Below are positions 35,514-44,314 of a stretch of DNA of 64,000 bases, one piece after another. The position numbers and the translations under genes were made by a program. Location: positions 1-64,000 of the forward strand of contig NZ_PDHM01000010.1 in NCBI RefSeq assembly GCF_002573715.1. The letters are read 5' to 3'. Positions within the stretch are counted from its first letter, which is position 1; each line of letters starts with the position of its first letter. The notes under the pieces are model-generated. The model did no database searches. It saw only the letters and a list, made by a program, of their open reading frames with translations, and had not been told where the DNA came from. This DNA comes from Paenibacillus sp. EZ-K15. Lineage in GTDB: Bacteria; Bacillota; Bacilli; Paenibacillales; Paenibacillaceae.

Positions 35514-36812
35514 ATGTCTAAGATTACATTTATCGGAGCAGGAAGTACCGTATTTGCCAAGAACGTTCTGGGTGATTGCATGCAGACACCGGCTTTGCAG
35601 GGATTTGAACTTGCTTTGTATGATATTGACCCGATCCGTTTGAAAGACTCGGAGAACATGCTGAATAATATTAAGAAAACCAGCGGCAGCACCTGTGTCG
35701 TCAAATCATACAGTGATCGCAAGGAAGCCCTTCGCGGAGCAAAATATGTCATCAATGCCATCCAGGTCGGAGGATACGATCCGTGTACGATTACGGACTT
35801 TGAAATTCCGAAGAAGTATGGACTCAGACAGACAATTGCCGATACCGTGGGGATTGGCGGAATTTTCCGCAATCTCCGTACCATCCCGGTCATGCTGGAT
35901 TTTGCGGCCGATATGCGGGAAGTTTGCCCACAGGCGCTGTTCTTGAACTATACGAACCCGATGGCGGTGCTGACCAATGCCATGAACACGCTGGGCGGCG
36001 TGCAAACGGTAGGTCTGTGCCACAGCGTACAGGCTTGCATTCCGCATCTGTTCGATAATCTGGGGATGGATAAGGAAGGCGTGCAGGCCAAAATCGCTGG
36101 CATCAACCATATGGCATGGCTGCTTGAGGTAACGAAGGATGGCGTGGACCTGTATCCGGAAATTAAGAAGCGCGCGGCCGAGAAGCAGAAGGAGAAGCAT
36201 CATGATATGGTTCGTCTCGAGATGATGCTGAACTTCGGTTACTACATCACGGAGTCATCCGAGCATAACGCTGAATACCATCCGTATTTCATCAAGCGCA
36301 ATTATCCGGAACTGATCGAGCGCTTTAACATCCCGCTGGATGAATATCCACGTCGCTGCGTGAACCAAATCGAGGGATGGAAGGCGATGCGCGAAGATCT
36401 GGTCAACAACCAGGATCTGATGCACAACCGTTCCCATGAATATGCCTCCTACATTTTAGAAGCGATTGAGACCAATGTGCCGTTCAAAATCGGGGGCAAC
36501 GTAATGAATACGGGGCTGATTACGAACCTTCCGAAGGAAGCCTGCGTTGAGGTTCCGTGTCTGGTCGATGCCAGCGGCGTAACCCCGACCTATGTCGGCG
36601 ATCTGCCTCCGCAATGTGCCGCACTGAACCGCACCAATATCAATACCCAGCTGCTGACGCTGGAAGCGGCGGCAACCGGCAAGAAGGAGCATATCTATCA
36701 TGCAGCGATGCTCGACCCGCATACGGCTGCCGAGTTGTCCATCGATGACATCAAGAGCCTGTGCGACGACCTGATCGAGGCGCATGGAGACTGGCTCCCT
36801 AAATACCAATAA
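35514..36812 (+). CDS. melA: GH4 alpha-galactosidase (MelA-like)
   Basis: A 432-residue glycosidase of family 4, which uses NAD+ and a divalent metal (usually Mn2+) in a redox-elimination mechanism and acts in the cytoplasm. The dinucleotide-binding start is TFIGAGSTVFAKN; metal ligands are C169 in GLCHSVQ and H199 in GINHM; NYTNPM (145-150) is the conserved active-site loop. The strong resemblance to MelA makes alpha-galactosidase the best call, with alpha-glucosidase as the alternative. A ribosome site AGGGAGGG (35497-35504) serves ATG 35514; TTG 35511 is one codon earlier and also possible. Divergent from an AraC gene. Confidence 0.88.
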   Translation: MSKITFIGAGSTVFAKNVLGDCMQTPALQGFELALYDIDPIRLKDSENMLNNIKKTSGSTCVVKSYSDRKEALRGAKYVINAIQVGGYDPCTITDFEIPKKYGLRQTIADTVGIGGIFRNLRTIPVMLDFAADMREVCPQALFLNYTNPMAVLTNAMNTLGGVQTVGLCHSVQACIPHLFDNLGMDKEGVQAKIAGINHMAWLLEVTKDGVDLYPEIKKRAAEKQKEKHHDMVRLEMMLNFGYYITESSEHNAEYHPYFIKRNYPELIERFNIPLDEYPRRCVNQIEGWKAMREDLVNNQDLMHNRSHEYASYILEAIETNVPFKIGGNVMNTGLITNLPKEACVEVPCLVDASGVTPTYVGDLPPQCAALNRTNINTQLLTLEAAATGKKEHIYHAAMLDPHTAAELSIDDIKSLCDDLIEAHGDWLPKYQ

Positions 36813-36882
36813 GGCTGATACGGCTTAAGCAAAAATAACAGAAGTTTTGCAGCAAAAGAAATTGTATTACTGCAAGCCCAAT

Positions 36883-36927
36883 AAAAGAGAGAGACGCTCT
36901 GGTAACAACAGAGGCGTCTCTCTTTTT
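36883..36927. terminator. Bidirectional terminator between melA and the KinB-like gene
   Basis: A long stem: AAAAGAGAGAGACGCTCTG (36883-36901) pairs, with one bulge, with CAGAGGCGTCTCTCTTTTT (36909-36927), flanked by A and T tracts on the two strands. Confidence 0.9.
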
Positions 36928-36954
36928 CATTAACGGATTGCGTGCGCAAATCAA

Positions 36955-38268
36955 CTATGGATTTATATTGGCATGCGGGAGCGTGATGAGAAACACCGTT
37001 CCTGATCGTGGCGAGCTTCGTACCGAGACACTCCCATTCATGGCGCGAATGGCTTGATAGGAGAAGGTGAGTCCAAGTCCGGTGCCACTCATTTTAGTGG
37101 AATAGTAGATCGAACCAAGACGGCTCAATTGCTCGGGAGTCATGCCGATCCCGTTATCCTTAATTTCGATGGACACCTGCTCAGCTTCTTCATAGATGGT
37201 GATGTGGACCGTGCCTCTATCGACGTCTTTACTGGCCTCAATCGCATTCTTAATAAAGTTGACCAACAGCTGCTTGAGCTCCGCCGGACTGCCTAAAATG
37301 TAGATGGGGAGCTGAGGGTAGTCAGCGCTGAGGGTCACGTTGCTCATATTAGCATATGAAGTCATGAGCTCGACGACAGACTTGATCTGGGGCGAGAGCT
37401 CGATTCTTTGCTGAAACGGCAAGTAAGGCTTGCTGATCGAGAGGTATTCGGACAAGATTTGCTCGGTTCGGCGAATTTCCTCCATGCTGATTTCCAGAAA
37501 ACGTTCGGTTTTTTCCTGAGGGAACGTACCGCTCTTAATCAATTGCAGGAACCCAAGCACGGTGGTCAGCGGATTGCGGACCTCATGGGCAAGGGAGGCT
37601 GCGACATGATTGACGGCTTCGGCTTTCTCATTCTGGATATACCGCAGATAAAGCTCTTTGTCGGATACGGATTTGTTAAACAGGGTAACGAGAAGCCATA
37701 TCCCGAGCGAGTTATGAACGGGCATGGCCAAAATATTAAATATGATGTAATTCGTGATGTAGTCGGGTTTGGTTATATAGAGTACCAGGAGCGGAAGGAC
37801 AGAGAAGCTGATACCGGCTATAAAAATGATCCATAATTTGTGTTTGCTACGGTGATACAGGGATGACAGCAGAATCGACAGCGGAAAAGTGAAGATCAAA
37901 ATAATGATGGCGTCGATCATGCCGGCTCCGCCAATGTACAGCCGATAAAGCAGAAACTCCACAAGCAGGATTACCCCTGTCGTGAACCCTCCGAATAATA
38001 TGCCGAAGAACATAATGATATACCGTACATCAAAGATGACTCCGCTTTGAACAGTCAAAGCAAAGGTCATAGACAACAGCATGCACAGCGAACAAATAAT
38101 AATGATGAAATTGCGGGAATAGTTGACTGTCAGTTTTCTGTAATAGATGTTGTATGCGACAAAAGGCATCAACGCAAACAATAGCTGCAGCAAAACATCT
38201 TTAATCACAGGCAGTAGGCCCACCCCTTTGAAGGATATCGAATCGTCCGCTAGATTAACCATGTCCAT
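36955..38268 (-). CDS. KinB-like sporulation-type sensor histidine kinase
   Basis: A 437-residue membrane kinase. Six hydrophobic segments span residues 18-200 in a 5TMR-LYT/KinB-type sensor, followed directly by HisKA with H228 in AHEVRNPLTT and an HATPase_c domain (NFIKNAIEAS N-box, GTGLGLTFSYQAI G-box). The LRYIQNEKAEAVNHVAASLAHEVRNPLT linker to core is cut here, but its NEKAEAVNHVAASLAHEV portion is typical of KinA/B/C/E sporulation kinases that feed Spo0F. No response regulator is adjacent, as usual for Spo0F-dependent kinases. It lies inside a sugar-utilisation region, which may be coincidence. Confidence 0.85.
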   Translation of the reverse strand: MDMVNLADDSISFKGVGLLPVIKDVLLQLLFALMPFVAYNIYYRKLTVNYSRNFIIIICSLCMLLSMTFALTVQSGVIFDVRYIIMFFGILFGGFTTGVILLVEFLLYRLYIGGAGMIDAIIILIFTFPLSILLSSLYHRSKHKLWIIFIAGISFSVLPLLVLYITKPDYITNYIIFNILAMPVHNSLGIWLLVTLFNKSVSDKELYLRYIQNEKAEAVNHVAASLAHEVRNPLTTVLGFLQLIKSGTFPQEKTERFLEISMEEIRRTEQILSEYLSISKPYLPFQQRIELSPQIKSVVELMTSYANMSNVTLSADYPQLPIYILGSPAELKQLLVNFIKNAIEASKDVDRGTVHITIYEEAEQVSIEIKDNGIGMTPEQLSRLGSIYYSTKMSGTGLGLTFSYQAIRAMNGSVSVRSSPRSGTVFLITLPHANINP

Positions 38269-38368
38269 TCAAGTTCGACGTCCGTTTGGAAAAATCCTTG
38301 AACGTTGAAATAAAAATAACAAAAATTATTCGTAATCAGATTGAAATGAGAAACATATAAATCCATCA

Positions 38369-38382
38369 GGAAAGCGCTTGCA
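38369..38382 (+). promoter_or_regulatory. CcpA-box-like site before the Dpp-type importer operon
   Basis: GGAAAGCGCTTGCA matches TGWAANCGNTNWCA at 12 of 14 positions, with a near-palindromic AAGCGCTT core, 75 bases before the binding-protein start. Confidence 0.55.
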
Positions 38383-38456
38383 GACAATCGATGACACACG
38401 ACCCAGACACTCAGCATTTAAGAAACGAACACATTCCATGAATGGAGGGTTCACAA

Positions 38457-40277
38457 GTGAAGCTGAAAACCGTTCTGAGGCCCATATTCATTCTTTTATT
38501 GGTCGCGTCTTTTTTTGCTGCCGGATGCCAAAGTGTAACGCCACCGACAGCATCAGATCCACCGCCGCCCAAAGATGAGGTAAAGACACCCGGAGGCAGT
38601 GATGAGCCGGCACCGCAGGGCGACGCGAAAGCGACGCCGAGAAATGAAACGCTTTACGTGAACGGTTTGCAATGGGGAGCACCTACGAATTTTAATCTGC
38701 TCAGCGGCAACCCGGCATTTCCGATTAACTACGGAAACTCTAGAGAACTCGTCTATGAAACCTTGTTTATGGTCAATCAGCTGACAGGCGAATTAGAGCC
38801 GCTGCTGGGTACCAAGTATGAATGGACCGACGATCTGACCCTGAAGATTGAACTGAACAAGGATGCCAAATGGAGCGACGGCAAGCCGTTTACTTCCGAT
38901 GATGTTGTCTATACCTACCAGCTCGGCAAAAAGTATGACATCAACTGGAGCAGCTTTTGGACCTACATTGAGGACGTAACGGCAGACGGCCCGCAAACGG
39001 TGAACATCAAGCTGAATAAAGACAATCCGAACAAATTGACGGTGCTCGACAGCATCGAGGTCATGCCGATGCTGCCAAAACATGTATGGGAAGAGGTCGA
39101 GAAGAAAGCCAATAACGACCTTGCCACCATTCGTAAAGAAGTGAACGAGGACCCGATCGGAACAGGTCCTTACAAAATGTATTTTTACAATGATCAGAAG
39201 ATCACGATTGTACGGGACGATAACTATTGGGGTCAGGCACTCTTTGGCAAGCTGCCGGCTCCTAAATATATCACCCATGTTATTTATAAAGACAATGCAG
39301 CGGGCGATTTGGCATTCAAGAGCGGTCAGGTAGACGTATCGCAGCAGTTTATTCCGCAGGTATGGAAAATGTGGGAGGGCGGGGCTCCGGTTAAAACCTA
39401 CATCAAAGACGCTCCGTATTATGTGCCAGGCTCCATGCCATCGATCTTCTTCAACTTGTCGAAGGAAGGACTCAACAATGCGGATGTCCGAAGAGCAATC
39501 GCCATGGCGATTGATTACGGCAAAATTTCGGAGCTGGCCATCAGCGGCTACTCCGCACCGATGGAGCCATCGTTAACGCTGAATACGGAGGCCGAAGCGA
39601 AGTATGTAGACCAGGCCGCGATCAAACCGCTCCAATGGACAACGGACGTAGATGCGGCTAATGCACTTCTCGATTCCATCGGCGCCGCGAAAGGCAAAGA
39701 CGGCATCCGCGTCCTGAACGGAACCCGCCTCGGCCCGTTTGAAATCGAATGTCCATACGGCTGGTCGGATTGGAATGCGGCGCTTGAGATTGTTGCCCAG
39801 AACGCGAAGGCAATCGGTATCGAGATCCGAACCAAATTTCCGGAAGCGCCGGTATGGACCAATGATCTCCAGACCGGCAAGTTCGATATCATCATGAACA
39901 CGCCTGCCGGCGGGGTCAGCCCAAGCCAGCCGTGGAACCGCGCCATGACCATCATGTACTCCAAGGGCGTTGCGCCAATGGGCGAAATGGCATTCTACAA
40001 CTGGGGCCGGTACAAGAACGATCAGGCCGATGCCATCATCGAGAAGATTCCAACCATTACAGATGAAGCTGAATTGAAAGCACTCTACACCGAATTGACC
40101 CAAATCTGGTTAAAAGATATTCCATCGATTCCGCTCATGTATCGTCCTTGGGTATTTGATACCGTCAATGAATCCGTATGGAAAGGTTTTCCGACCGAAG
40201 GGGACGGCAGCAACATCCCGCCTCAAATTTCGATGGATGGAGCCGGCATCAAGTCGCTGTATCAGATTCATAACTGA
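38457..40277 (+). CDS. Family 5 extracellular solute-binding lipoprotein (Opp/Dpp type)
   Basis: A 606-residue lipoprotein: signal peptide with lipobox FAAGC (C24), a Pro/Asp-rich linker to about residue 55, then a SBP_bac_5 fold (LKIELNKDAKWSDGKPFTSD and DVRRAIAMAIDYGKISELA). The start is GTG 38457, six bases after GGAGGG; the preceding ATG at 38442 overlaps the ribosome site. Cluster C binding proteins bind peptides or, in several bacteria, oligosaccharides. The neighbouring GH4 genes and the upstream CcpA-like box favour an oligosaccharide, by inference. Confidence 0.88.
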   Translation: MKLKTVLRPIFILLLVASFFAAGCQSVTPPTASDPPPPKDEVKTPGGSDEPAPQGDAKATPRNETLYVNGLQWGAPTNFNLLSGNPAFPINYGNSRELVYETLFMVNQLTGELEPLLGTKYEWTDDLTLKIELNKDAKWSDGKPFTSDDVVYTYQLGKKYDINWSSFWTYIEDVTADGPQTVNIKLNKDNPNKLTVLDSIEVMPMLPKHVWEEVEKKANNDLATIRKEVNEDPIGTGPYKMYFYNDQKITIVRDDNYWGQALFGKLPAPKYITHVIYKDNAAGDLAFKSGQVDVSQQFIPQVWKMWEGGAPVKTYIKDAPYYVPGSMPSIFFNLSKEGLNNADVRRAIAMAIDYGKISELAISGYSAPMEPSLTLNTEAEAKYVDQAAIKPLQWTTDVDAANALLDSIGAAKGKDGIRVLNGTRLGPFEIECPYGWSDWNAALEIVAQNAKAIGIEIRTKFPEAPVWTNDLQTGKFDIIMNTPAGGVSPSQPWNRAMTIMYSKGVAPMGEMAFYNWGRYKNDQADAIIEKIPTITDEAELKALYTELTQIWLKDIPSIPLMYRPWVFDTVNESVWKGFPTEGDGSNIPPQISMDGAGIKSLYQIHN

Positions 40278-40380
40278 TGGATATAACACAATGAACCAAG
40301 ACCTATATTGGCGGATTTGCACCCCTGATATAGGTCTCTTTTCCACCAAATTCAGGGTGTGATCCTTGGGGGTGAGCTGC

Positions 40381-41391
40381 TTGAGCGTTTACGGAAAATA
40401 TATCGTCAAGAAGTTCTTCTGGTACTTTCTGACGCTGGTGATTGCGGTCACGCTGAATTTCCTGTTGCCCAGGATGATTGAGGGAAATCCGGTGAGTATG
40501 ATTGTGTCCGAGATGACGCAGGGGATGACCGACAGCGATACGATCAAACGGGTCTATGAGACGTTTCTTGTTGAGTTCGGAATCGACAAGCCTTTATGGG
40601 AACAGTTCATCATCTATCTGAAGAACTTGGCGACCGGTAACCTGGGCACTTCATTCGGGCTCTATCCGAAACCGGTAACGGAGATTCTGGCCTCAGCAGT
40701 TCCCTGGACGATCGGGCTCCAGCTTCCGGCCATCCTGGTTGGCTGGATCATCGGCAATGTGCTGGGCGCCGTGGCGGCCTACCGCAAAGGCGTGTTCGAT
40801 AAAGTGATATTCCCGGTGGCCTTGTTCGTGAATTCCATTCCGTTCTTTACCCTAGCCATTATTATGCTGTATGTGTTCGCCCTGTCCCTGAACTGGTTTC
40901 CGCTGCATGGGGGCTACGATTATCAGATGGTGCCGTCACTCAGCTTTGAATTCTTCGCTTCCGTACTTCGGCATCACACGCTTCCGTTTCTATCGATCGT
41001 GCTGGTTACGATTGGCGGCCAAGCCATTGGCATGCGGGAGATGTCCATCTATGAGCTGAATTCGGATTATGTGCTGTACAGCAAGCTTCTCGGGATTCGG
41101 GATTCCAAAATCGCGAGGTATGTATTCCGGAATGCGATGCTGCCCCAGATCACGGGATTGGCGTTATCCATCGGTACGATGGTGGGCGGTTCGCTGATCT
41201 GTGAGATCGTATTCAGTTATCCGGGAATCGGAACCTGGATGTTCACGGCGATTCGTCAGCTGGATTATCCGTTAATTTCGGGCTGTACCCTCTTGATCGC
41301 CCTGGCTGTGCTGCTGGCCAACTTTACGATTGACCTAATCTACGGCTGGATTGATCCAAGAATCAAGGCCGCTCAGATGGAGGATCAATAA
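40381..41391 (+). CDS. Opp/Dpp-type ABC permease, first subunit (DppB-like)
   Basis: A 336-residue permease with six membrane helices: helix 1 near residues 10-30, a large extracytoplasmic loop, then five helices. The EAA-like loop contains [13 protein letters not shown], and the C-terminal Y-G-W-I-D-P-R segment is characteristic of DppB/OppB. The TTG 40381 start follows GGGGGTGAG; the five residues upstream would cover the ribosome site. It sits 103 bases after the binding protein. Confidence 0.88.
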   Translation: MSVYGKYIVKKFFWYFLTLVIAVTLNFLLPRMIEGNPVSMIVSEMTQGMTDSDTIKRVYETFLVEFGIDKPLWEQFIIYLKNLATGNLGTSFGLYPKPVTEILASAVPWTIGLQLPAILVGWIIGNVLGAVAAYRKGVFDKVIFPVALFVNSIPFFTLAIIMLYVFALSLNWFPLHGGYDYQMVPSLSFEFFASVLRHHTLPFLSIVLVTIGGQAIGMREMSIYELNSDYVLYSKLLGIRDSKIARYVFRNAMLPQITGLALSIGTMVGGSLICEIVFSYPGIGTWMFTAIRQLDYPLISGCTLLIALAVLLANFTIDLIYGWIDPRIKAAQMEDQ

Positions 41392-41392
41392 T

Positions 41393-42229
41393 ATGAACAG
41401 TTCCTTTCGCATATTGATCAAATCGCCAAAGTTTATGTTCGGAGCCTGCATGCTGTTGGCTATGATCGGCATGGTGCTGATCTACCCGCTCTTTAACCGC
41501 AATGACCCGCTGGAGATGATCGCCCTGGCGTACCAGCCGCCGGATTCGAAGCTGCTGCTGGGGTCGGATAACTTCGGCAGGGATTTATTCCTTGAACTGA
41601 TCTACGGCATTCGGACCTCTTTGCAGGTGGGCCTCATTGCCGGCGTATTTGCTACTGTGATCGGTCTTGTGATCGGTTTAGCCTCAGGCTACATCGGAGG
41701 CATGATCGATAATCTGCTGACCGCGATCACCAATATCTTCATCGTGATTCCTTCCTTTGTCATCCTCATTCTGATCTCGGTCAGCATCGATTCGCGCAGC
41801 TCATTTGTCACGGCTGTCATCATCGGCATTACCAGCTGGCCCTGGACGGCCAGGGCCGTGCGTGCGCAGACATCCTCGCTCCGCAACCGGGATCACGTGA
41901 ATATCGCGAAAATATCCGGGTACAGCACGCCGCGCATTATCATCTCGGAGATTTTGCCATACATCGCTTCTTATGTTGTCATGGCCTTCGTGCTGCAGAC
42001 GGCATCGGGCATTCTGTCCGAGGCTTCCATCTCGATGCTGGGGCTGGGACCGTATAACACGATTTCCCTGGGCATCATCATGAACTGGGCGCTCGTATTT
42101 GAAGCACCGGTTGCTGGCGCTTGGTGGGCCTTCATCCCGGCAGCGATCTCCATCGCCATCATCACCTTCTCCTTGTACATGATGAACACTGGCATGGATG
42201 AAATATTCAATCCGAAGATTAGGAGCTGA
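41393..42229 (+). CDS. Opp/Dpp-type ABC permease, second subunit (DppC-like)
   Basis: A 278-residue permease with six helices. [22 protein letters not shown] is cut here to its [11 protein letters not shown] core, the invariant DppC/OppC motif after helix 1; the EAA loop contains [14 protein letters not shown]. Starts one base after the preceding stop, with GGAGG upstream, and its stop overlaps the next start (TGATG). Forms the heterodimeric channel with the preceding subunit. Confidence 0.9.
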   Translation: MNSSFRILIKSPKFMFGACMLLAMIGMVLIYPLFNRNDPLEMIALAYQPPDSKLLLGSDNFGRDLFLELIYGIRTSLQVGLIAGVFATVIGLVIGLASGYIGGMIDNLLTAITNIFIVIPSFVILILISVSIDSRSSFVTAVIIGITSWPWTARAVRAQTSSLRNRDHVNIAKISGYSTPRIIISEILPYIASYVVMAFVLQTASGILSEASISMLGLGPYNTISLGIIMNWALVFEAPVAGAWWAFIPAAISIAIITFSLYMMNTGMDEIFNPKIRS

Positions 42230-43248
42230 TGGGTGTTGTGAGCACAAATATACTGGAAGTTAACGAATTGAAGACCTATTACCGTACCCGGCTGAAGGAA
42301 CATGTCTATGCCGTAGACGGTGTGAGCTTCTCGCTCGAGAAGGGGAAGACGCTTGGCATTGCCGGTGAATCCGGCTGCGGCAAATCGACCCTTGCGCTCA
42401 GCCTGATGGGATTTTATTTTCCACCACTGCATTTTGGCAGCGGCTCGATTGTCGTAAGCGGTACGGACATCATGAAGCTTGGCAAGGAACAGCTCCGTTC
42501 CCAGGTGTCCGGAAGAGAGATATCATATATCCCGCAAGCAGCTATGAATGCCCTGAATCCTACGCTCAAAATCATTCATTTCGTCGAGGATATTATGAAG
42601 GAGCATCGCCCTGAGCTGAACAAGAAACAGGTGTGGGAGATGGCGGCGGAACGGTTCGAAACCTTGAATTTGTCAACCAAGGTGCTGAACTCTTATCCAA
42701 ACGAGCTGTCAGGCGGCATGAAGCAGCGGACGGTTATCGCGATCTCCACCATTCTGAATCCCAAAGTGCTGATTGCGGACGAACCGACCTCGGCGCTGGA
42801 CGTAACCTCGCAGAAAGCGGTGATCAAACTGCTGAAGAGTCTGCTGGATCGGGGCTATATTCAGTCTCTGGTATTCATCACGCACGAGCTGCCGCTGCTT
42901 TATCACGTAACGGATGACATCATCGTCATGTATGCAGGGGAGATCGTGGAGCGCGGTACCGCAGAGCAAATGATTTTTGACCCGATACACCCGTATACAA
43001 AAAAGCTGATGGGTTCCATCATTGTGCCCGAGGAAGGCATGAAAGGCCATAAGCTGGCCGCCATCCCGGGGACCCCGCCTAATTTGAAGAACGTGCCGGA
43101 GGGCTGCCGGTTCGCGGATCGCTGTTCCTATGTGCAAGACGCCTGCCGGAAGGGAAAGATTGCGAGCAAGACCGTGGAGGATCGAATGTATCGCTGCATC
43201 GTAGAACCGGCTGTGCTTAAGGAGTGGTATGCGAATGGAGAAGAATGA
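42229..43248 (+). CDS. Opp/Dpp-type ABC ATPase, first subunit (DppD-like)
   Basis: A 339-residue ATPase: Walker [10 protein letters not shown], signature LSGGMKQR, Walker [13 protein letters not shown] and an ITHEL H-loop. The C-terminal oligopeptide-family extension carries the Cys-bearing pattern [10 protein letters not shown]...DACRKG...YRC, which in DppD relatives can bind a 4Fe-4S cluster. ATG 42229 overlaps the preceding stop and has AGGAG close by; the GTG three codons later is an alternative. Confidence 0.9.
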   Translation: MGVVSTNILEVNELKTYYRTRLKEHVYAVDGVSFSLEKGKTLGIAGESGCGKSTLALSLMGFYFPPLHFGSGSIVVSGTDIMKLGKEQLRSQVSGREISYIPQAAMNALNPTLKIIHFVEDIMKEHRPELNKKQVWEMAAERFETLNLSTKVLNSYPNELSGGMKQRTVIAISTILNPKVLIADEPTSALDVTSQKAVIKLLKSLLDRGYIQSLVFITHELPLLYHVTDDIIVMYAGEIVERGTAEQMIFDPIHPYTKKLMGSIIVPEEGMKGHKLAAIPGTPPNLKNVPEGCRFADRCSYVQDACRKGKIASKTVEDRMYRCIVEPAVLKEWYANGEE

Positions 43249-44035
43249 TGTCCTGATTCGGGGAGAGCGTCTCACCAAGGTATTCGGTTACGGGAAGCAG
43301 AAGACAACCGCCGTGGAGAATGTCAGCTTTACCTTCCATGAAGGCGAAATCATATCGATTGTCGGCGAGAGCGGAAGCGGCAAAACGACACTGGCCAAAA
43401 TGATCATGGGCCTGCTGAAGGAGAGCAGCGGTACGATTGAGTATATGGGCAAGCCAAGACAACTGAAGCGGCACAGAGACCGCAAGCGTTATTGGAAAAA
43501 CATCCAGGCGATCTTTCAGGACCCGTTCTCTTCGTTCAATCTGTTCTACAAAGTCGAGAAGCTGCTGCTCGATTGCATCAAGCTGCAGGGTGATAAACTG
43601 TCAAAGGAGGAGCAATTCCGCAAAATGAAGGAAGCGTGCTCCTTCGTCAATCTGAAATTTGAAGAGCTGCACAATAAATACCCGTTCGAACTATCCGGCG
43701 GGCAAATGCAGCGTCTGATGATTGCCCGGATCTTCATGCTTCATCCGAAGCTGCTGATTGCGGATGAACCGACCTCCATGGTCGACGCATGTTCACGATC
43801 CACGATACTGGATATGCTCTTGAAGCTGCGGGATGAGAACAACATGACAATTATTTTCATTACCCATGACGTAGGGCTTGCTTATTATGTAAGCGATACG
43901 CTGTATATTATGGAACAGGGGAAAGTCGTGGAGCGGGGACCGGCGGAAGAGGTGATCTTGAATCCGCAGCATCCTTATACCCAGCAGTTAATTTCCGATG
44001 TGCCCAAGATCCACTCCGAGTGGGATTTGGCATGA
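43229..44035 (+). CDS. Opp/Dpp-type ABC ATPase, second subunit (DppF-like)
   Basis: A 268-residue ATPase with Walker [11 protein letters not shown]-loop [11 protein letters not shown], signature LSGGQMQR and Walker [13 protein letters not shown]. It ends soon after [12 protein letters not shown] and lacks the Cys-rich extension that its partner has. It overlaps the partner by 20 bases and starts at ATG 43229 behind AAGGAG. Last gene of the importer operon, before a clear terminator. Confidence 0.9.
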   Translation: MRMEKNDVLIRGERLTKVFGYGKQKTTAVENVSFTFHEGEIISIVGESGSGKTTLAKMIMGLLKESSGTIEYMGKPRQLKRHRDRKRYWKNIQAIFQDPFSSFNLFYKVEKLLLDCIKLQGDKLSKEEQFRKMKEACSFVNLKFEELHNKYPFELSGGQMQRLMIARIFMLHPKLLIADEPTSMVDACSRSTILDMLLKLRDENNMTIIFITHDVGLAYYVSDTLYIMEQGKVVERGPAEEVILNPQHPYTQQLISDVPKIHSEWDLA

Positions 44036-44069
44036 GCGATGTGTACGATGGAAATCTCATGATGGAAAT

Positions 44070-44103
44070 GCCCGAAGCGAAACGCCGCTTTGGGCTTTAT
44101 TTT
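44070..44103 (+). terminator. Terminator of the Dpp-type importer operon
   Basis: GCCCGAAGCG (44070-44079) pairs over ten positions, one G-U, with CGCTTTGGGC (44086-44095), followed by TTTATTTTG. Confidence 0.8.
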
Positions 44104-44314
44104 GTTTAGAGCCCCTTTCGCTTCGTTTATTTTCGTGGATATGACACTCCGAATCGTTACGCAAAATTTCTCTGTACTTGATCTTCGCATTTGTGAAGGA
44201 TCTGCCGATAAATGATATGGCTACCATTTGCTTCATCCCGCAGTTCGCATTCGGTATACCGCAAAGCATCTGACGTGACTGCGTGTATGCTTCATAAGGA
44301 GACCATCAAACATC

